Source of the DNA: PALSA-693 sp963780345 | GTDB taxonomy: Bacteria; Actinomycetota; Acidimicrobiia; Acidimicrobiales; Palsa-688 | Length of the DNA stretch: 64,000 nucleotides | Assembly: GCA_963780345.1 (NCBI GenBank) | Contig: CAWABU010000004.1 | Location: 558,001-622,000, forward strand | Direction of reading: 5' to 3' | In this document: positions 53,864 to 62,491 of the stretch, piece by piece | Numbering within the stretch: position 1 is the first letter of the stretch | Layout: the number at the start of each line of letters is the position of its first letter | Made by a program: the position numbers and the translations under genes | Notes under the pieces: model-generated | Told to the model about the DNA's origin: nothing | What the model saw: only the letters and a program-made list of their open reading frames with translations | Database searches by the model: none

Positions 53864-55396
53864 ATGAGGACCGGCACCGCAGACATACCCCGCGCCAACC
53901 CGCAGCCCGTTGCGACCGAGCCCGCCCGCCGCGCCGGGCCGGCCCGGCTGGCGTGGAGGCCGGTCGGGCTGATCGTCGCGGTCACGGGGGTGGCCCATCT
54001 CGCCGTGCTCACCCGCTACGGCTGGCACCGCGACGAGCTGTACTACGTCGTGTCCGGCCACCATCTGGCCTTCGGGTATCCCGACCAGCCGCCCCTGTCG
54101 CCCGTCGTGGCCCGCGTGGCGTCGGCCATGGGCGGCCTGGCGGGAGTGCGCGCCGTCGCCGTGGTCGCCCAGCTTGGGTGCATCCTGATCGCGGCTGTGC
54201 TGGCGGCGGAGCTCGGGGGCCGGCGGCGGGCTCAGGCCATCGCCGCCGCCGCGGTAGCCGGGTGCCCGGTTTTTGTCGGGGCGTCGCTACTTTTCGGCAC
54301 AACCGTGCTCGACCAGCTGGCGTGGGCCACGGTGCTCCTGCTGGTGGCCCGGGCTCTTCGCCTCGGGCGCGACCGGGACTGGATCGCGGCGGGGTTGGCC
54401 TGCGGTATTGGCCTCGAGAACAAGCAGACGGTCACAGTCCTTATCGTCGGTGTTCTCGTCGGCCTCGCCCTCACCGAGCGGGCGGTCCTCCGGGGGCGGG
54501 GCCCGTGGCTGGCCGGTCTGATTGCCGCTGTCCTCTGGGTGCCCAACGTGGCGTGGGACGCCACCCACAGCTGGGCCAACCTGCGGATGGCCGCTTCGGA
54601 GGCGTCCGGTCAGGGTGGTGCGCTCGGTTCGCTGGCTCAGCTCCCGGTGCTCGTTTTGCTGCTCAGCGGCATCCTGCTCGTCGCCCTTTGGTTAAAAGGG
54701 ATCCGGTGGCTGTGGCGAGATCCTGCGGCCGCCGCCCACCGGTGGCTGCTTGCGGTCCCCGCGGTGGCCGTCGTGGTCTTCACCGCGAGCGGCGGCAAAC
54801 CGTATTACTCGGCTCCCGCTTTGGTGGGGCTGTTCGCGGCCGGCGCGGTGTCGGTCGAGCGCTCATACACAGGGCATCCCCTCCCGTGGAGGCGCTGGCC
54901 GGCCGCGCTGGGGCTGTCGATGGTGACGGCTTCACTCATCGCGCTCCCGTTTTTCCCCCCATTGGTCGCGAGCAAGCTGCGCGGCGTGGACCAGGAAGTC
55001 GTCGAGACCTACGGCTGGCCCCAGTTCACCGCCGAGGTTGCGACGGCCACGCGTGGGCTGCCGGCCGGCACGGTGGTGTTCACGAGCAATTATGGAGAGG
55101 CCAGCGCGTTCGCCCACTTCGGTCCGGCCCTCGGCTTGCACCTGCCCGTCGCCAGCGCCCACAACGGCTACGGCTTCTGGGGTCCGCCCCGTGGTTCTGA
55201 CCACCTGGTCGTCGCGGTCGGCGAGTGGTCGGCCGCCGATCTCCAGAAGTACTGGGGCGACGTGACCGAGATCGCGCCGCTTCGCCTCGCCGGCATCACC
55301 GACGAGGAGACGGCCAACCACGCCGCGATCTTCCTCTGTCGGGCACCGCACGGGTCATGGGCTCAGCTTTGGCCCCAGCTGCGCCACCTCGACTGA
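53864..55396 (+). CDS. GT39-type membrane glycosyltransferase
   Basis: Integral membrane protein of 510 residues with about 11-12 spans. After the first span comes RYGWHRDELYYVVSGHHLAF, the Asp-Glu pair being the catalytic site of the PMT/ArnT-like superfamily, and then PDQPPLSPVVARVAS. A large C-terminal outer domain begins near TYGWPQFTAEV. Uses a lipid-linked sugar to modify an envelope target; the acceptor is unknown. ATG 53864 start. Confidence 0.9.
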   Translation: MRTGTADIPRANPQPVATEPARRAGPARLAWRPVGLIVAVTGVAHLAVLTRYGWHRDELYYVVSGHHLAFGYPDQPPLSPVVARVASAMGGLAGVRAVAVVAQLGCILIAAVLAAELGGRRRAQAIAAAAVAGCPVFVGASLLFGTTVLDQLAWATVLLLVARALRLGRDRDWIAAGLACGIGLENKQTVTVLIVGVLVGLALTERAVLRGRGPWLAGLIAAVLWVPNVAWDATHSWANLRMAASEASGQGGALGSLAQLPVLVLLLSGILLVALWLKGIRWLWRDPAAAAHRWLLAVPAVAVVVFTASGGKPYYSAPALVGLFAAGAVSVERSYTGHPLPWRRWPAALGLSMVTASLIALPFFPPLVASKLRGVDQEVVETYGWPQFTAEVATATRGLPAGTVVFTSNYGEASAFAHFGPALGLHLPVASAHNGYGFWGPPRGSDHLVVAVGEWSAADLQKYWGDVTEIAPLRLAGITDEETANHAAIFLCRAPHGSWAQLWPQLRHLD

Positions 55397-55626
55397 CCCG
55401 GCGTTCTGGGGTCTGGTCACCTTGAGTATGGGCGCCCGTTCTGCGGCACCTGGACGTCGAGCGACCGGTTGGACGACGAGCGTATCACCGTCGATTTCGG
55501 GCGGTTCTACCGGTCTTGGGCGAACGCGAAGGACGAACGCCGAGCCGGCCATATGCGAGTCCCCGCTGCGAAGCCCGGAGGTAGCCGACGGATCTCCCGG
55601 CGTTGTCGCTTGGTAGCGTCGCAGGC

Positions 55627-56052
55627 GTGAGCGACAAGCGGGAGCCGGTGCCTTTCGAGGTGTACGAACCTGGCGTGTACTTGCACGGAAGTAAGGCGGA
55701 CCTCGTCGTGGGCGAGATGTTGGTCTCCGGCCGGGAGTCCAACTTCGAAACAGGCCGGGTGATGAACTACGTCTACTTCACCTCCACGCTCGACGCCGCT
55801 ACCTGGGGGGCGGAACTCGCTTCGGGTGAAGGCCCTGGGCGAATCTACGTGGTCGAGCCGACCGGCGAGTTCGAGGACGACCCCAATGTCACCGACATGA
55901 AGTTCCCTGGGAATCCGACGCAGTCGTTCCGTAGCCGCCAGCCGCTGCGTGTTGTAGGTGAGCTTGTCGATTGGGTCGGGCATTCGCCTGAGAAGCTGTT
56001 GGCCATGCGTGCTGGTCTGCAGGGGATAGGAACGGGACAAATCGAGGACTGA
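55627..56052 (+). CDS. arr: rifampin ADP-ribosyltransferase
   Basis: Compact mono-ADP-ribosyltransferase that inactivates rifamycins by modifying the ansa-chain hydroxyl with NAD. The 141-residue product matches Arr in length and in VYLHGSKADLVVGEML, SNFETGRVMNYVYFT, AATWGAELASGEGPGRIYVV, EPTGEFEDDPNVTDMKFPGN and PTQSFRSRQPLRVVGEL. Start is GTG 55627; no good Shine-Dalgarno. It follows the glycosyltransferase but with a 230-base gap, so it is probably separately expressed. Confidence 0.93.
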   Translation: MSDKREPVPFEVYEPGVYLHGSKADLVVGEMLVSGRESNFETGRVMNYVYFTSTLDAATWGAELASGEGPGRIYVVEPTGEFEDDPNVTDMKFPGNPTQSFRSRQPLRVVGELVDWVGHSPEKLLAMRAGLQGIGTGQIED

Positions 56053-56245
56053 GCCACTGTGCCGATTGCGCCGCTGCCCGTCGGCAGGCGCTCCCCCGGG
56101 CTTCGACCCACAGCCGTTCGTACCGGCGCGAGTCCGCTGACGACCGCGATACGGGTACCTCGCCATTCGCATGCTCGGGTTGCGTCGTTCCGGCGCCAGT
56201 GAAGCGCCGGACGCCGGGGGTGTTTTGTCTCATTGTTATGCGTGC

Positions 56246-56647
56246 TTATTGGCGTTTCCGGGTTGGTCGTTTACTTGACCCTGGCATCGGGGTGGTCCCC
56301 AGCTTTTTGGGTAATGCCTCGCCGTCGGTATCGCTTCGATCGCCGTGGTCGTTGGCCAAGTTCCCCTGCTCAACCCGTGCGGTGCCGAGCTGTTCCACAA
56401 GCGTGGCCAGGCGCTGGTCGTAAAAGGCGGGCCGCAGCCTGCCGGCCCGGGAGAGGGTGGCCAGGCCGTGCAGAGCGCTCCAGACGACTTCGGTGAAGGT
56501 CTCTACGTCGAGGTCACCAGCTAACGGTGCCAGCGCCTCTCGTAGTTCGATAAAAGCGGCGTGTAAGGGTGCGGGCGTGTCGGATTTTGCGAACGTCAGA
56601 TCGACCCTCAGGGTGAACATGGCCTCGTAGAGGGCAGACGAGCTCAA
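56246..56647 (-). pseudogene. TetR family regulator, C-terminal half only
   Basis: The segment MSSSALYEAMFTLRVDLTFA then FTEVVWSALHGLATLSRAGR is the WHG-type C-terminal domain of TetR proteins (TetR_C_33-like). The helix-turn-helix domain is absent; upstream sequence turns into unrelated fragments. The last 35 codons or so are not conserved. Confidence 0.65.
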
Positions 56648-56819
56648 CTACCTCGAGCTCTTCCAGCAGATCGGCATGATTCCCCCGCTCGAGCTGGGAG
56701 CTGCTCAGAGCACAACCTGACCGCGCCCGACCGGGTGCTCATCGCGTCCTGGCTCGCCTCCGGGATCATCAACGGCGCAGACCTGAGGTGCGCAGCTGGA
56801 GGCGCCGGTAGGCCGGCGC

Positions 56820-57155
56820 CATATGGCAGAGGTCACCGTCCCGGCCGCCCAGCACGCCCCGGCCGCCTGGCGGGCCACAAGGCCACCGTGGGCGTGACCG
56901 GGTCCACCCTCGGCGGCGGGCTGGGGCCGCTGGTCGCCGCTAGGGGCTGGCCACCAACAGCGTCACCGCAGCCGAACTGGTCACCCCGGACGGCGACCTG
57001 GTACGCGCCGACGCCGACCACGGGCGGACCTGTTCGGGGCCGTGCGGGGCTGCGGCAGCCTGGGCGTGGTGACCGCGCTGGAGATTCGCCTGTACCCGGT
57101 GGAGTTGGTCCACCAGATTCCGAGGCGAGTAACGGGCGCCGCGGTCAACGTTTGA
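56820..57155 (+). pseudogene. FAD-linked oxidase (PCMH/berberine-type) fragment
   Basis: Pieces in different frames spell one enzyme: GVTGSTLGGGLGPLVAARG, then TNSVTAAELVTPDGDLVRAD, then VRGCGSLGVVTALEIRLYPV followed by ELVHQIPRRVTGAAVNV. The FAD-attachment N-terminus and the substrate domain are missing and at least two frameshifts are present. Confidence 0.6.
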
Positions 57156-57435
57156 GCGCTTCCTGAAGCTCGCTGGTGATATGGTCGATGGCGCCGTCCA
57201 CCTTGTGCTTGGCGACTTTTCCGGCTCCGGCCAGGGCGTTGTCGAGCGCCTTCTCGGCGACGGGCTCGCCGCTGACCAAGAGGAGGCCGGCCTGGTCAGC
57301 CGTGAGTTGCCCAGCTGCCTCATGGAGCTCTTTTCGGGGCAGCGCGCCACCCCCGAACCACTCGGGGATGACACGAAGGCCCGGTTGGTCCAACCGCCTA
57401 ACCACATGGGGCTTGCCGTCCTCCTCATCGATCAC
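57145..57435 (-). CDS. possible C-terminal part of a DUF1269/DUF6325-like protein
   Basis: A 96-codon frame from GTG 57435: VIDEEDGKPHVVRRLDQPGL, then TADQAGLLLVSGEPVAEKAL and AGAGKVAKHKVDGAIDHITS. The pattern resembles the second half of small actinobacterial proteins that comment on their own length at about 140-170 residues, and the frame stays open upstream (VGTVDAAVIDEEDG) until it meets a LysR fragment. It is probably 5'-truncated. Family assignment is tentative. Confidence 0.45.
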   Translation of the reverse strand: MIDEEDGKPHVVRRLDQPGLRVIPEWFGGGALPRKELHEAAGQLTADQAGLLLVSGEPVAEKALDNALAGAGKVAKHKVDGAIDHITSELQEALKR

Positions 57436-57443
57436 GGCCGCAT

Positions 57444-57527
57444 CTACTGTGCCGACGCGGCGCGAGTGAAGTGCAACTCTTCGGCGAGGACCACGAACGA
57501 CTCCAACAGACGCAAGTCGATCGGCAA
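57444..57527 (-). pseudogene. LysR family N-terminal fragment
   Basis: From a TTG at 57527 the frame reads LPIDLRLLESFVVLAEELHF then TRAASAQ-stop, the first 27 residues of a LysR regulator including the start of its helix-turn-helix. The rest is gone; the junction lies against the truncated gene at 57145-57435. Confidence 0.6.
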
Positions 57528-57619
57528 CGGTTCGTACCCGGCCACTTCGATCCCCTTACTCGGCTTCGGCCGAGCCGGGCCCGGTCTCGATCTGGCACTC
57601 CGGGAACCACCGACCGGGT

Positions 57620-58399
57620 TTACCGTGACTTCTCAATCCAGTCCCGGTAGCGCAAGGGCTCGAGCGTCACACCGTTCATCAAGGTGCTCAAGGCCACGTC
57701 CACGGCGTCTGGTCCGGCGACCAGCTCGTCGCCGGTCACGGCCGCGAACATACCGGCCTGGTCATCGGTAATTACGCTTCGGCCGTCACGTCGGGCAGCC
57801 AGCGTGAGCCGGGCCAGTTCGTCGAGACGGAAGACGTCCGGACCGGCGACGTTGCGGACGCCCCGCAACGGGACGCCGAGGGAGACCTCGACCACCGCGT
57901 CGACGACGTCGGCGGCCGCGACGGGCTGGATCCGGGTCGGGGGCAGGCGGACGGCGGTGTCGTCGGAGGTCCACGACATGACGGTGTCGATGAACTCGAA
58001 GAACTGGGTGGCGCGGACGATGGAGTACGGCGTGGGCCCCTGGCGCAACAATTCTTCCTGCCTCGCCTTAGCCCGGAAATAGGCTATTTGCGGCGCCCGG
58101 TCCGCCCCGACTATCGAGAGGACCACCTGGTGGCGCACCCCGGCACGGGCTCCCGCGGCGAGCAGATTGTTCATGGACGTAGCAAAGAACTCCAGGGACA
58201 ACTCGTCGAATGTCGGAGAGTTCGCCACGTTAATCACAACCTCGGCGCCGGCAAGGATCTGCTCCAGGCCATCGCCAGTGATCAGATCGACTCCGTGGTA
58301 TCGGGCCGCCGGCACGGCCTCGTGACTGGCCAGGACCAACCTCTGGACCAGTTGTGAGCCGATCATGCCCGTGCCACCAAACACCACGATCTTCATCAT
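57620..58399 (-). CDS. NAD(P)-binding atypical SDR (NmrA-like)
   Basis: Product of 259 residues from ATG 58399 or 58396. Cofactor motif VFGGTGMIGSQLVQRL at the start, then VVINVANSPTFDELSLEFFA, YFRAKARQEELLRQGPTPYS (with the YxxxK-like YFRAK) and IVRATQFFEF. The pattern fits NmrA/HSCARG-type or NAD(P)H-binding quinone reductase-like proteins. Substrate unknown. Isolated on the minus strand next to the fragment-rich region. Confidence 0.9.
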   Translation of the reverse strand: MMKIVVFGGTGMIGSQLVQRLVLASHEAVPAARYHGVDLITGDGLEQILAGAEVVINVANSPTFDELSLEFFATSMNNLLAAGARAGVRHQVVLSIVGADRAPQIAYFRAKARQEELLRQGPTPYSIVRATQFFEFIDTVMSWTSDDTAVRLPPTRIQPVAAADVVDAVVEVSLGVPLRGVRNVAGPDVFRLDELARLTLAARRDGRSVITDDQAGMFAAVTGDELVAGPDAVDVALSTLMNGVTLEPLRYRDWIEKSR

Positions 58400-58460
58400 G
58401 TATGCCGCTTTCGCTTTACATCAGCCCGACGTCCCTCACCGCGTCGACCTCTGAGCTTTA

Positions 58461-58781
58461 TCAAACTCGGCTTGGGCCCGCGACGGCGCTGGCGGCGGTC
58501 GTGATCCGTTCGAGCGCCTCATCCGGGTGGGCGAGTACCACATTCGGCAAAGCAGACATATCCAGCCAGTCCTCTCTCTGCAGGGACCTCCAAAACCTAC
58601 ACTCGCGCCGGGATTCGAGCGATAGCCCGGTACCCCTGCACATCTTCTCCACCTGGTCTTCACATGCTCTCCACCTGTTCTGCGCTCGCCACGCAGCGTC
58701 GGCCCAGACCGGAAGCCCATAGAAAGGCATAGAACTCGAAGGCATTGACTTTCCGCGGGCGGGCTGTCCCACGGGGGTCAC
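58461..58781 (-). CDS. possible small hypothetical protein
   Basis: A frame of up to 106 codons (ATG options at 58745 and 58730) reading MPFYGLPVWADAAWRAQNRW, then LSLESRRECRFWRSLQREDW and ALPNVVLAHPDEALERITTA. The composition is ordinary but no family is recognised and no good Shine-Dalgarno is present. It could be spurious. Confidence 0.3.
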   Translation of the reverse strand: MTPVGQPARGKSMPSSSMPFYGLPVWADAAWRAQNRWRACEDQVEKMCRGTGLSLESRRECRFWRSLQREDWLDMSALPNVVLAHPDEALERITTAASAVAGPSRV

Positions 58782-58823
58782 AGCGAATGCGGGACCAGGC
58801 GCGAGAGCATTGGAGGTGTAGGG

Positions 58824-59245
58824 GTGACTCTGTCAGACCAACTCAATGATCTAGCCGCCAAGGCGAAGCAGGTCCAGGATCGGGTGGCCGCCGCCCAAGA
58901 GAAGACCAAGGCCGAGCTCGAGGCTGATGTCCAGAAGACACGAGACTCTGCCCAGGCCCAGGCCGACACCTTGCACCAGAAGGCCGAGGAGAAGAATGGG
59001 AAGATTTCGGCCTGGTGGGAGAAGGTTGAGCGGTCATGGCACGAGCACGTGGCCGCGGTGCGAAAGGGCCACCAAGAGAGAAAGGGGCCAATGACGCGAA
59101 GGCCGCTGAACGCGCTGCCGAGCAGGCTGACGCCGATGCTGCCTACGCCATCGACCACGCCTACGCGGCTGTCGAGGAAGCCCAGTATGCAGTCCTCGAC
59201 GCCGAGCTCGCCCACCGGCACGCAGACGAGCTGGCCCAGACCTGA
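58824..59245 (+). pseudogene. charged coiled-coil protein, frameshifted
   Basis: GTG 58824 has GGAGG at 58812-58816. The protein begins MTLSDQLNDLAAKAKQVQDR and is an Ala/Glu/Lys/Gln-rich coiled coil; at RKG the frame is lost into Pro/Arg-rich sequence. Adding one G to the GGGG at about 59090-59094 continues as ANDAKAAERAAEQADADAAY to ADELAQT-stop at 59245, in total about 140 residues of uninterrupted coiled coil. Function unknown; similar small proteins occur next to universal-stress genes. Confidence 0.7.
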
Positions 59246-59390
59246 ACCGGGATCGGCCCGCCGGCGCTTACTGCGGAGAGGCTTCCGGTGTGGGGCCGGC
59301 GTGACAGGCCGACGGCAGTTGTTTAGTTCGACTTGAATGAGCCCGGCACGGCGCAGCCGCTAGCCGCAAATCTGGGCGCGCTTGGTCATC

Positions 59391-59433
59391 TTGGGCGCGG
59401 TTAGCGTCGAAAAACGACCAAAACCGCGCCCAA
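59391..59433. repeat. symmetric two-stage hairpin
   Basis: TTGGGCGCGGTT (59391-59402) pairs perfectly with AACCGCGCCCAA (59422-59433); inside, GTCG and CGAC pair around AAAAA, with three unpaired bases on each side. It is followed by a second copy of CGCGCCCAACGC. It lies in a 460-base stretch (59246-59705) where no gene was accepted. Terminator-like or mobile-element end. Confidence 0.5.
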
Positions 59434-59705
59434 CGCACTAAACGCGCCCAACGCTCGCGTCGAGCGTCCGACGCGACGGGAGACAGCCGGGCCGCTCCGA
59501 TCGGCCGCCGACGGCCGGAACTCTCATGAAGCCTGAGGGCCGCGCCCTGGCGCCGTCCGAGGAACAAGCGGTGGTCGAGCCGCTGGCCAACGGTGCCTCC
59601 GGTACCGCGGACTGCCGGTGTGCTGCGGGGGGCCCGTCTCGCCCTCGACCCTGCGCCAGCACGCCGGCCTTTACTGGATGTGGTGGTCGGCGGCGCCAAG
59701 AGCCC

Positions 59706-59930
59706 TCATTGGACGCGGGGCGACGGTGGTGTGCTGAGGTCAGCCAGCCAGGTAATGCGGCTGGTGACCGCGTTCAATTCTTCGACGTCCTTTCGCAGTT
59801 CTGCAGGATCGATTCGGGCGTCAGAGAGGGTGTCGCTGATCGCCGAGAGTCTCGCTTTCACTTCTTTGAGTGCTCTACGCCGATCCAAACTGGCCTGCGT
59901 GGATGTAGTTGGGTCATCAGCTACCGGCAT
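59706..59930 (-). CDS. small helical protein
   Basis: ATG 59930 follows an excellent GAAGGAGG. The 74-residue product (RRRALKEVKARLSAISDTLS, then DPAELRKDVEELNAVTSRIT) is a charged helical hairpin or coiled coil. Unknown family. It is 62 bases downstream of the broken universal stress gene on the same strand and may have been co-expressed with it. Confidence 0.65.
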   Translation of the reverse strand: MPVADDPTTSTQASLDRRRALKEVKARLSAISDTLSDARIDPAELRKDVEELNAVTSRITWLADLSTPPSPRVQ

Positions 59931-59991
59931 GATGCCTCCTTCGTTCGAGGTATCCCCAGATGCGGTGGTGTATCGGGGTTCAGGCCCCCGC

Positions 59992-60493
59992 CTATGGCAC
60001 GACCAGGGCCGGGAACGTGGCCCCGCGGACCATCCCTGAGCTGACCGATCCTGCGACATGGTGGTAGCGGTGGGCCGAGTCACCCACCACGATGACAATC
60101 TCGACCGTGTCGCCCTATCGACGGTGCAGGTCAGCGGCGACGACTTTCAACTCGGCGGCTACCGCCCCGTCTCGCCGCTGGAAATGCCAGGGGTGGTCTT
60201 GGTCGGCGAGCCGGCCGCGAACCTCCTCCGCCACGGCTCGGGCCTGTTCGTCCAGTCCTTGCCGGACCTCGGCGAATGCGGCCACCGACAGGCTGACGCC
60301 CACGGGTAGACGGGCCACAAAGACCACTTCGAGGGGTCCGTCCCGGTACCGCAATAGGTCCACCGCTTGCTCCAGAGCACAGCGGGCCGGGGGGGGATCC
60401 GTCGTGGCCGAGCACCAGGATCAGGCGCCTGATCGGAGGGCCGGCCCCGGTCTCCGCTGCCGATACGGTCCAAGTCGGGGCCACCGTTTTCAC
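59992..60493 (-). pseudogene. universal stress protein with frameshift and in-frame stop
   Basis: GTG 60493 has GGAAGGAGG upstream. The protein starts TVAPTWTVSAAETGAGPPIR then RLILVLGHDGSPP; a C7 run (60391-60397, minus strand reading) shifts the frame, which resumes as CALEQAVDLLRYRDGPLEVV to AADLHRR. There an amber codon (60115-60117) interrupts, in frame with GDTVEIVIVVGDSAHRYHHV and AGSVSSGMVRGATFPALVVP, ending at 59992. The GSVSSGMVR segment is the UspA-type ATP-binding G-(2)-G-(9)-G region. Two lesions make real inactivation more likely than error. Confidence 0.8.
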
Positions 60494-60532
60494 GTGACCG
60501 CCTCCCTTCCCGAGAGCCACCATACCGATTAT

Positions 60533-60575
60533 GTTGCCAACTACAACTCTACCATCTAGAGTTGTGTAATGCAAC
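60533..60575. promoter_or_regulatory. nested symmetric operator upstream of the stress protein
   Basis: GTTGC, 5 bases, ACAACTCTA, 5 bases, TAGAGTTGT, 5 bases, GCAAC: two nested perfect inverted repeats with equal spacers. It lies 40 bases upstream of the stress-protein GTG. The outer GCAAC followed by ACT also occurs in the palindrome at 3933-3955. Confidence 0.55.
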
Positions 60576-60790
60576 ACTGAATCGTGGGGGGAGAAACATG
60601 AGGCCAGCCGTCTACCCAGAAACTCACCTCGAGAGCATCCAATAGGCCCCTACCGGACCGAGGACAACCGTACAAACCGCCCTCCCGCCGGCCAGCGAGA
60701 CCTCCCCGCTATCACGCCTTTCAAATGTCTTCCAGCCGCCGACGACAACGCCAACAGCCCGTGGCCGCGGCGATGCTCGTTGCGAAATGG

Positions 60791-61501
60791 TCAGGCGGAT
60801 CGCCGCTCCCGGACCAGAGGGGCGGGCGTCAGCCCGGAGAAACGGCGGACATCTCGGGTCAAGTGCGGTTGATCTGCGTATCCGGCGACCGCAGCAGCCG
60901 TCGCCAGCGGCAGCCCTGCGTCAGCGGCCTTGACGAAGCGCTGCAGACGGATTACTTGCTGGTACACCTTGGGGGGAAGCCCGACCTCGGCCACGAGGAT
61001 TCGTCGCAGGTGGCGGCTGGTCACGCCGAGCCGCGTGGCGGCCGCGTCGACTGGTTGGGTGGCGAGCAGGTCGACCGCGGCGGAGGCCTGGGCACTGGGC
61101 TCGATCGAGCGGATCCAACCGTCCATCCCCTGGGGGTCCGCCAGCCGGCGGGCCGGGCGGGAGCCGATGACGCTGTCGGCGAGCACGGCACGATTGCACA
61201 GCGAGGACGCCGGCGTGCGGAAGGCCGCCGCCACCGCGGCCGGGCGGAGCCGGACGCCTCGCAGATGGGTCCCTGGGGGTAGGACCGGGAGTGCTACTTG
61301 ATCGTAAAGCCCGACGATCTCGATCAGCCCGGAATCGTAGATCAGCAGGTCGGCGTGACCGTCGGGAAGGACCCGCTGGACGCGCCCACAGGTAACGTGC
61401 TGCTCCCAGCAGCAGGCGACCGCGTGGCCCCACTCGGGCGGCGGCGCCCACTCCCGGTAGATGTCCGATTTGTTCAAGACATCATCAGCCTGGTGCGTCA
61501 T
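60791..61501 (-). CDS. AraC family regulator
   Basis: Product of 236 residues. N-terminal cupin-like part (ACCWEQHVTCGRVQRVLPDG, HADLLIYDSGLIEIVGLYDQ) as in DUF6597-type regulators, and C-terminal double helix-turn-helix: LGVTSRHLRRILVAEVGLPP, then LATAAAVAGYADQPHLTRDV and RRFSGLTP. Divergent from the VOC gene 40 bases away, which it probably regulates. Confidence 0.92.
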   Translation of the reverse strand: MTHQADDVLNKSDIYREWAPPPEWGHAVACCWEQHVTCGRVQRVLPDGHADLLIYDSGLIEIVGLYDQVALPVLPPGTHLRGVRLRPAAVAAAFRTPASSLCNRAVLADSVIGSRPARRLADPQGMDGWIRSIEPSAQASAAVDLLATQPVDAAATRLGVTSRHLRRILVAEVGLPPKVYQQVIRLQRFVKAADAGLPLATAAAVAGYADQPHLTRDVRRFSGLTPAPLVRERRSA

Positions 61502-61541
61502 GCTGACCCGGGCCTACCCAATCGAGGAGAGGAGTGAGATG

Positions 61542-61970
61542 ATGGAACCCCAAATTCACGTGATCACCCTGGCGGTTGACGACCTGGAACGAGCGCTGGC
61601 ATTCTACCGCGACGGGCTGGGCTTCGACTCGTCCGGGGTCGTCGGCGCCGAGTTCCGCGACAACTACACCGACGCCGCTGGCGCGGTTGCCATGTTCAAG
61701 CTACAGGGAGGACTGATCCTCTGCGCATACCCTCGCTCAGAACTCGCCAAGGATGCAGGCCTGCCGTTCGGTCCACCGAAGAGCGGCGAGTTCAGCATCG
61801 GGCATGCCGTCGCCAGCCGGCCAGACGTCGACGCCGCGCTTGCCCGCGCCCAGGCCGCTGGTGCGACCGTTCTCGACAAGCCGCATGACCGGCCTTGGGG
61901 CATCTACTCCGGGTACTTCCAAGATCCCGACGGCCACCTCTGGGAGATCATGCACAACCCGGCGCTCTAG
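61542..61970 (+). CDS. VOC family (glyoxalase-fold) protein
   Basis: ATG 61542 (or the adjacent 61539) follows GAGGAGAGGAG. The 142-residue product has a full VOC domain: HVITLAVDDLERALAFYRDG, FSIGHAVASRPDVDAALARA and YSGYFQDPDGHLWEIMHNPA with the metal-ligand Glu in WEIMHNP. This pairing with an AraC regulator of this type is frequent. Possibly a resistance or lyase function; substrate unknown. Confidence 0.88.
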   Translation: MEPQIHVITLAVDDLERALAFYRDGLGFDSSGVVGAEFRDNYTDAAGAVAMFKLQGGLILCAYPRSELAKDAGLPFGPPKSGEFSIGHAVASRPDVDAALARAQAAGATVLDKPHDRPWGIYSGYFQDPDGHLWEIMHNPAL

Positions 61971-62182
61971 CCACGCCAGAGGGCCCCCCTCAGCGACCAG
62001 ATTCTCCAGAGCTTCCCTCTCATCGCCTCGATCGACGAACATTGGCTCTGGTGGCATCTTCCTTCCTGGGGCAGTCGTTCGGGGCGAGCATTCGATCGCC
62101 TGCCCTGGTTCGAGGTGCAGCCCTCCCCTCGCGCCGGCGACTCCGCGAAGTGTACTTCTCCAGCACGTCAGGCGGCTCCGGG

Positions 62183-62425
62183 TCAAGAGAGCTTGCCGCT
62201 GCCGATCCATCGCCCGAAGAGATCGACCTGAGACTGTGGCCAGGCACCATCGCAAGGCATTTTCCCTGACCGGATCTGAGCGTAGATGGCGTCGGCATGA
62301 CTGCTGACAGAGTCGTACGACCATAGATCGAAGCGGGAAGACATGGATTGGCGGTCCTTTTCGCGGAAAAGGGGTTTGATTTCGCTTTCGAAACTGACAG
62401 CCCCTCCGGCAGTAGTATCCGTCAT
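62183..62425 (-). CDS. small conserved-looking protein of unknown function
   Basis: Product of 80 residues, ATG 62425 with GAGGAGG upstream. It reads SFESEIKPLFREKDRQSMSS, then RFDLWSYDSVSSHADAIYAQ and GKMPCDGAWPQSQVDLFGRW. The start resembles the opening of cytochrome-like planctomycete domains (FxxxIKPLFR) but there is no CxxCH heme site, so it is a heme-less relative or a different family. One cysteine in MPCDGAWP. Soluble, cytosolic. Confidence 0.7.
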   Translation of the reverse strand: MTDTTAGGAVSFESEIKPLFREKDRQSMSSRFDLWSYDSVSSHADAIYAQIRSGKMPCDGAWPQSQVDLFGRWIGSGKLS

Positions 62426-62491
62426 CGGTAAGCCTCCTCTGGGCGGGGATGGTTTTGCAGGTTAGACAGGATCTTCCATGAACTTGCCGAG

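Noticed and set aside
55397..55626. Possible remnant coding for RPFCGTWTSSDRLDDERITV between glycosyltransferase and arr
   Set aside because: Reads plausibly in the frame after the glycosyltransferase stop but has no start and no recognised family; could be chance in GC-rich DNA.
59268..59699. 143-codon minus-strand ORF
   Set aside because: Arg/Ala-rich, spans the perfect hairpin at 59391-59433, no ribosome-binding site.
60115..60117. Recoded amber codon in the stress protein
   Set aside because: The same gene also has a frameshift and no recoding signal is visible; decay is simpler.
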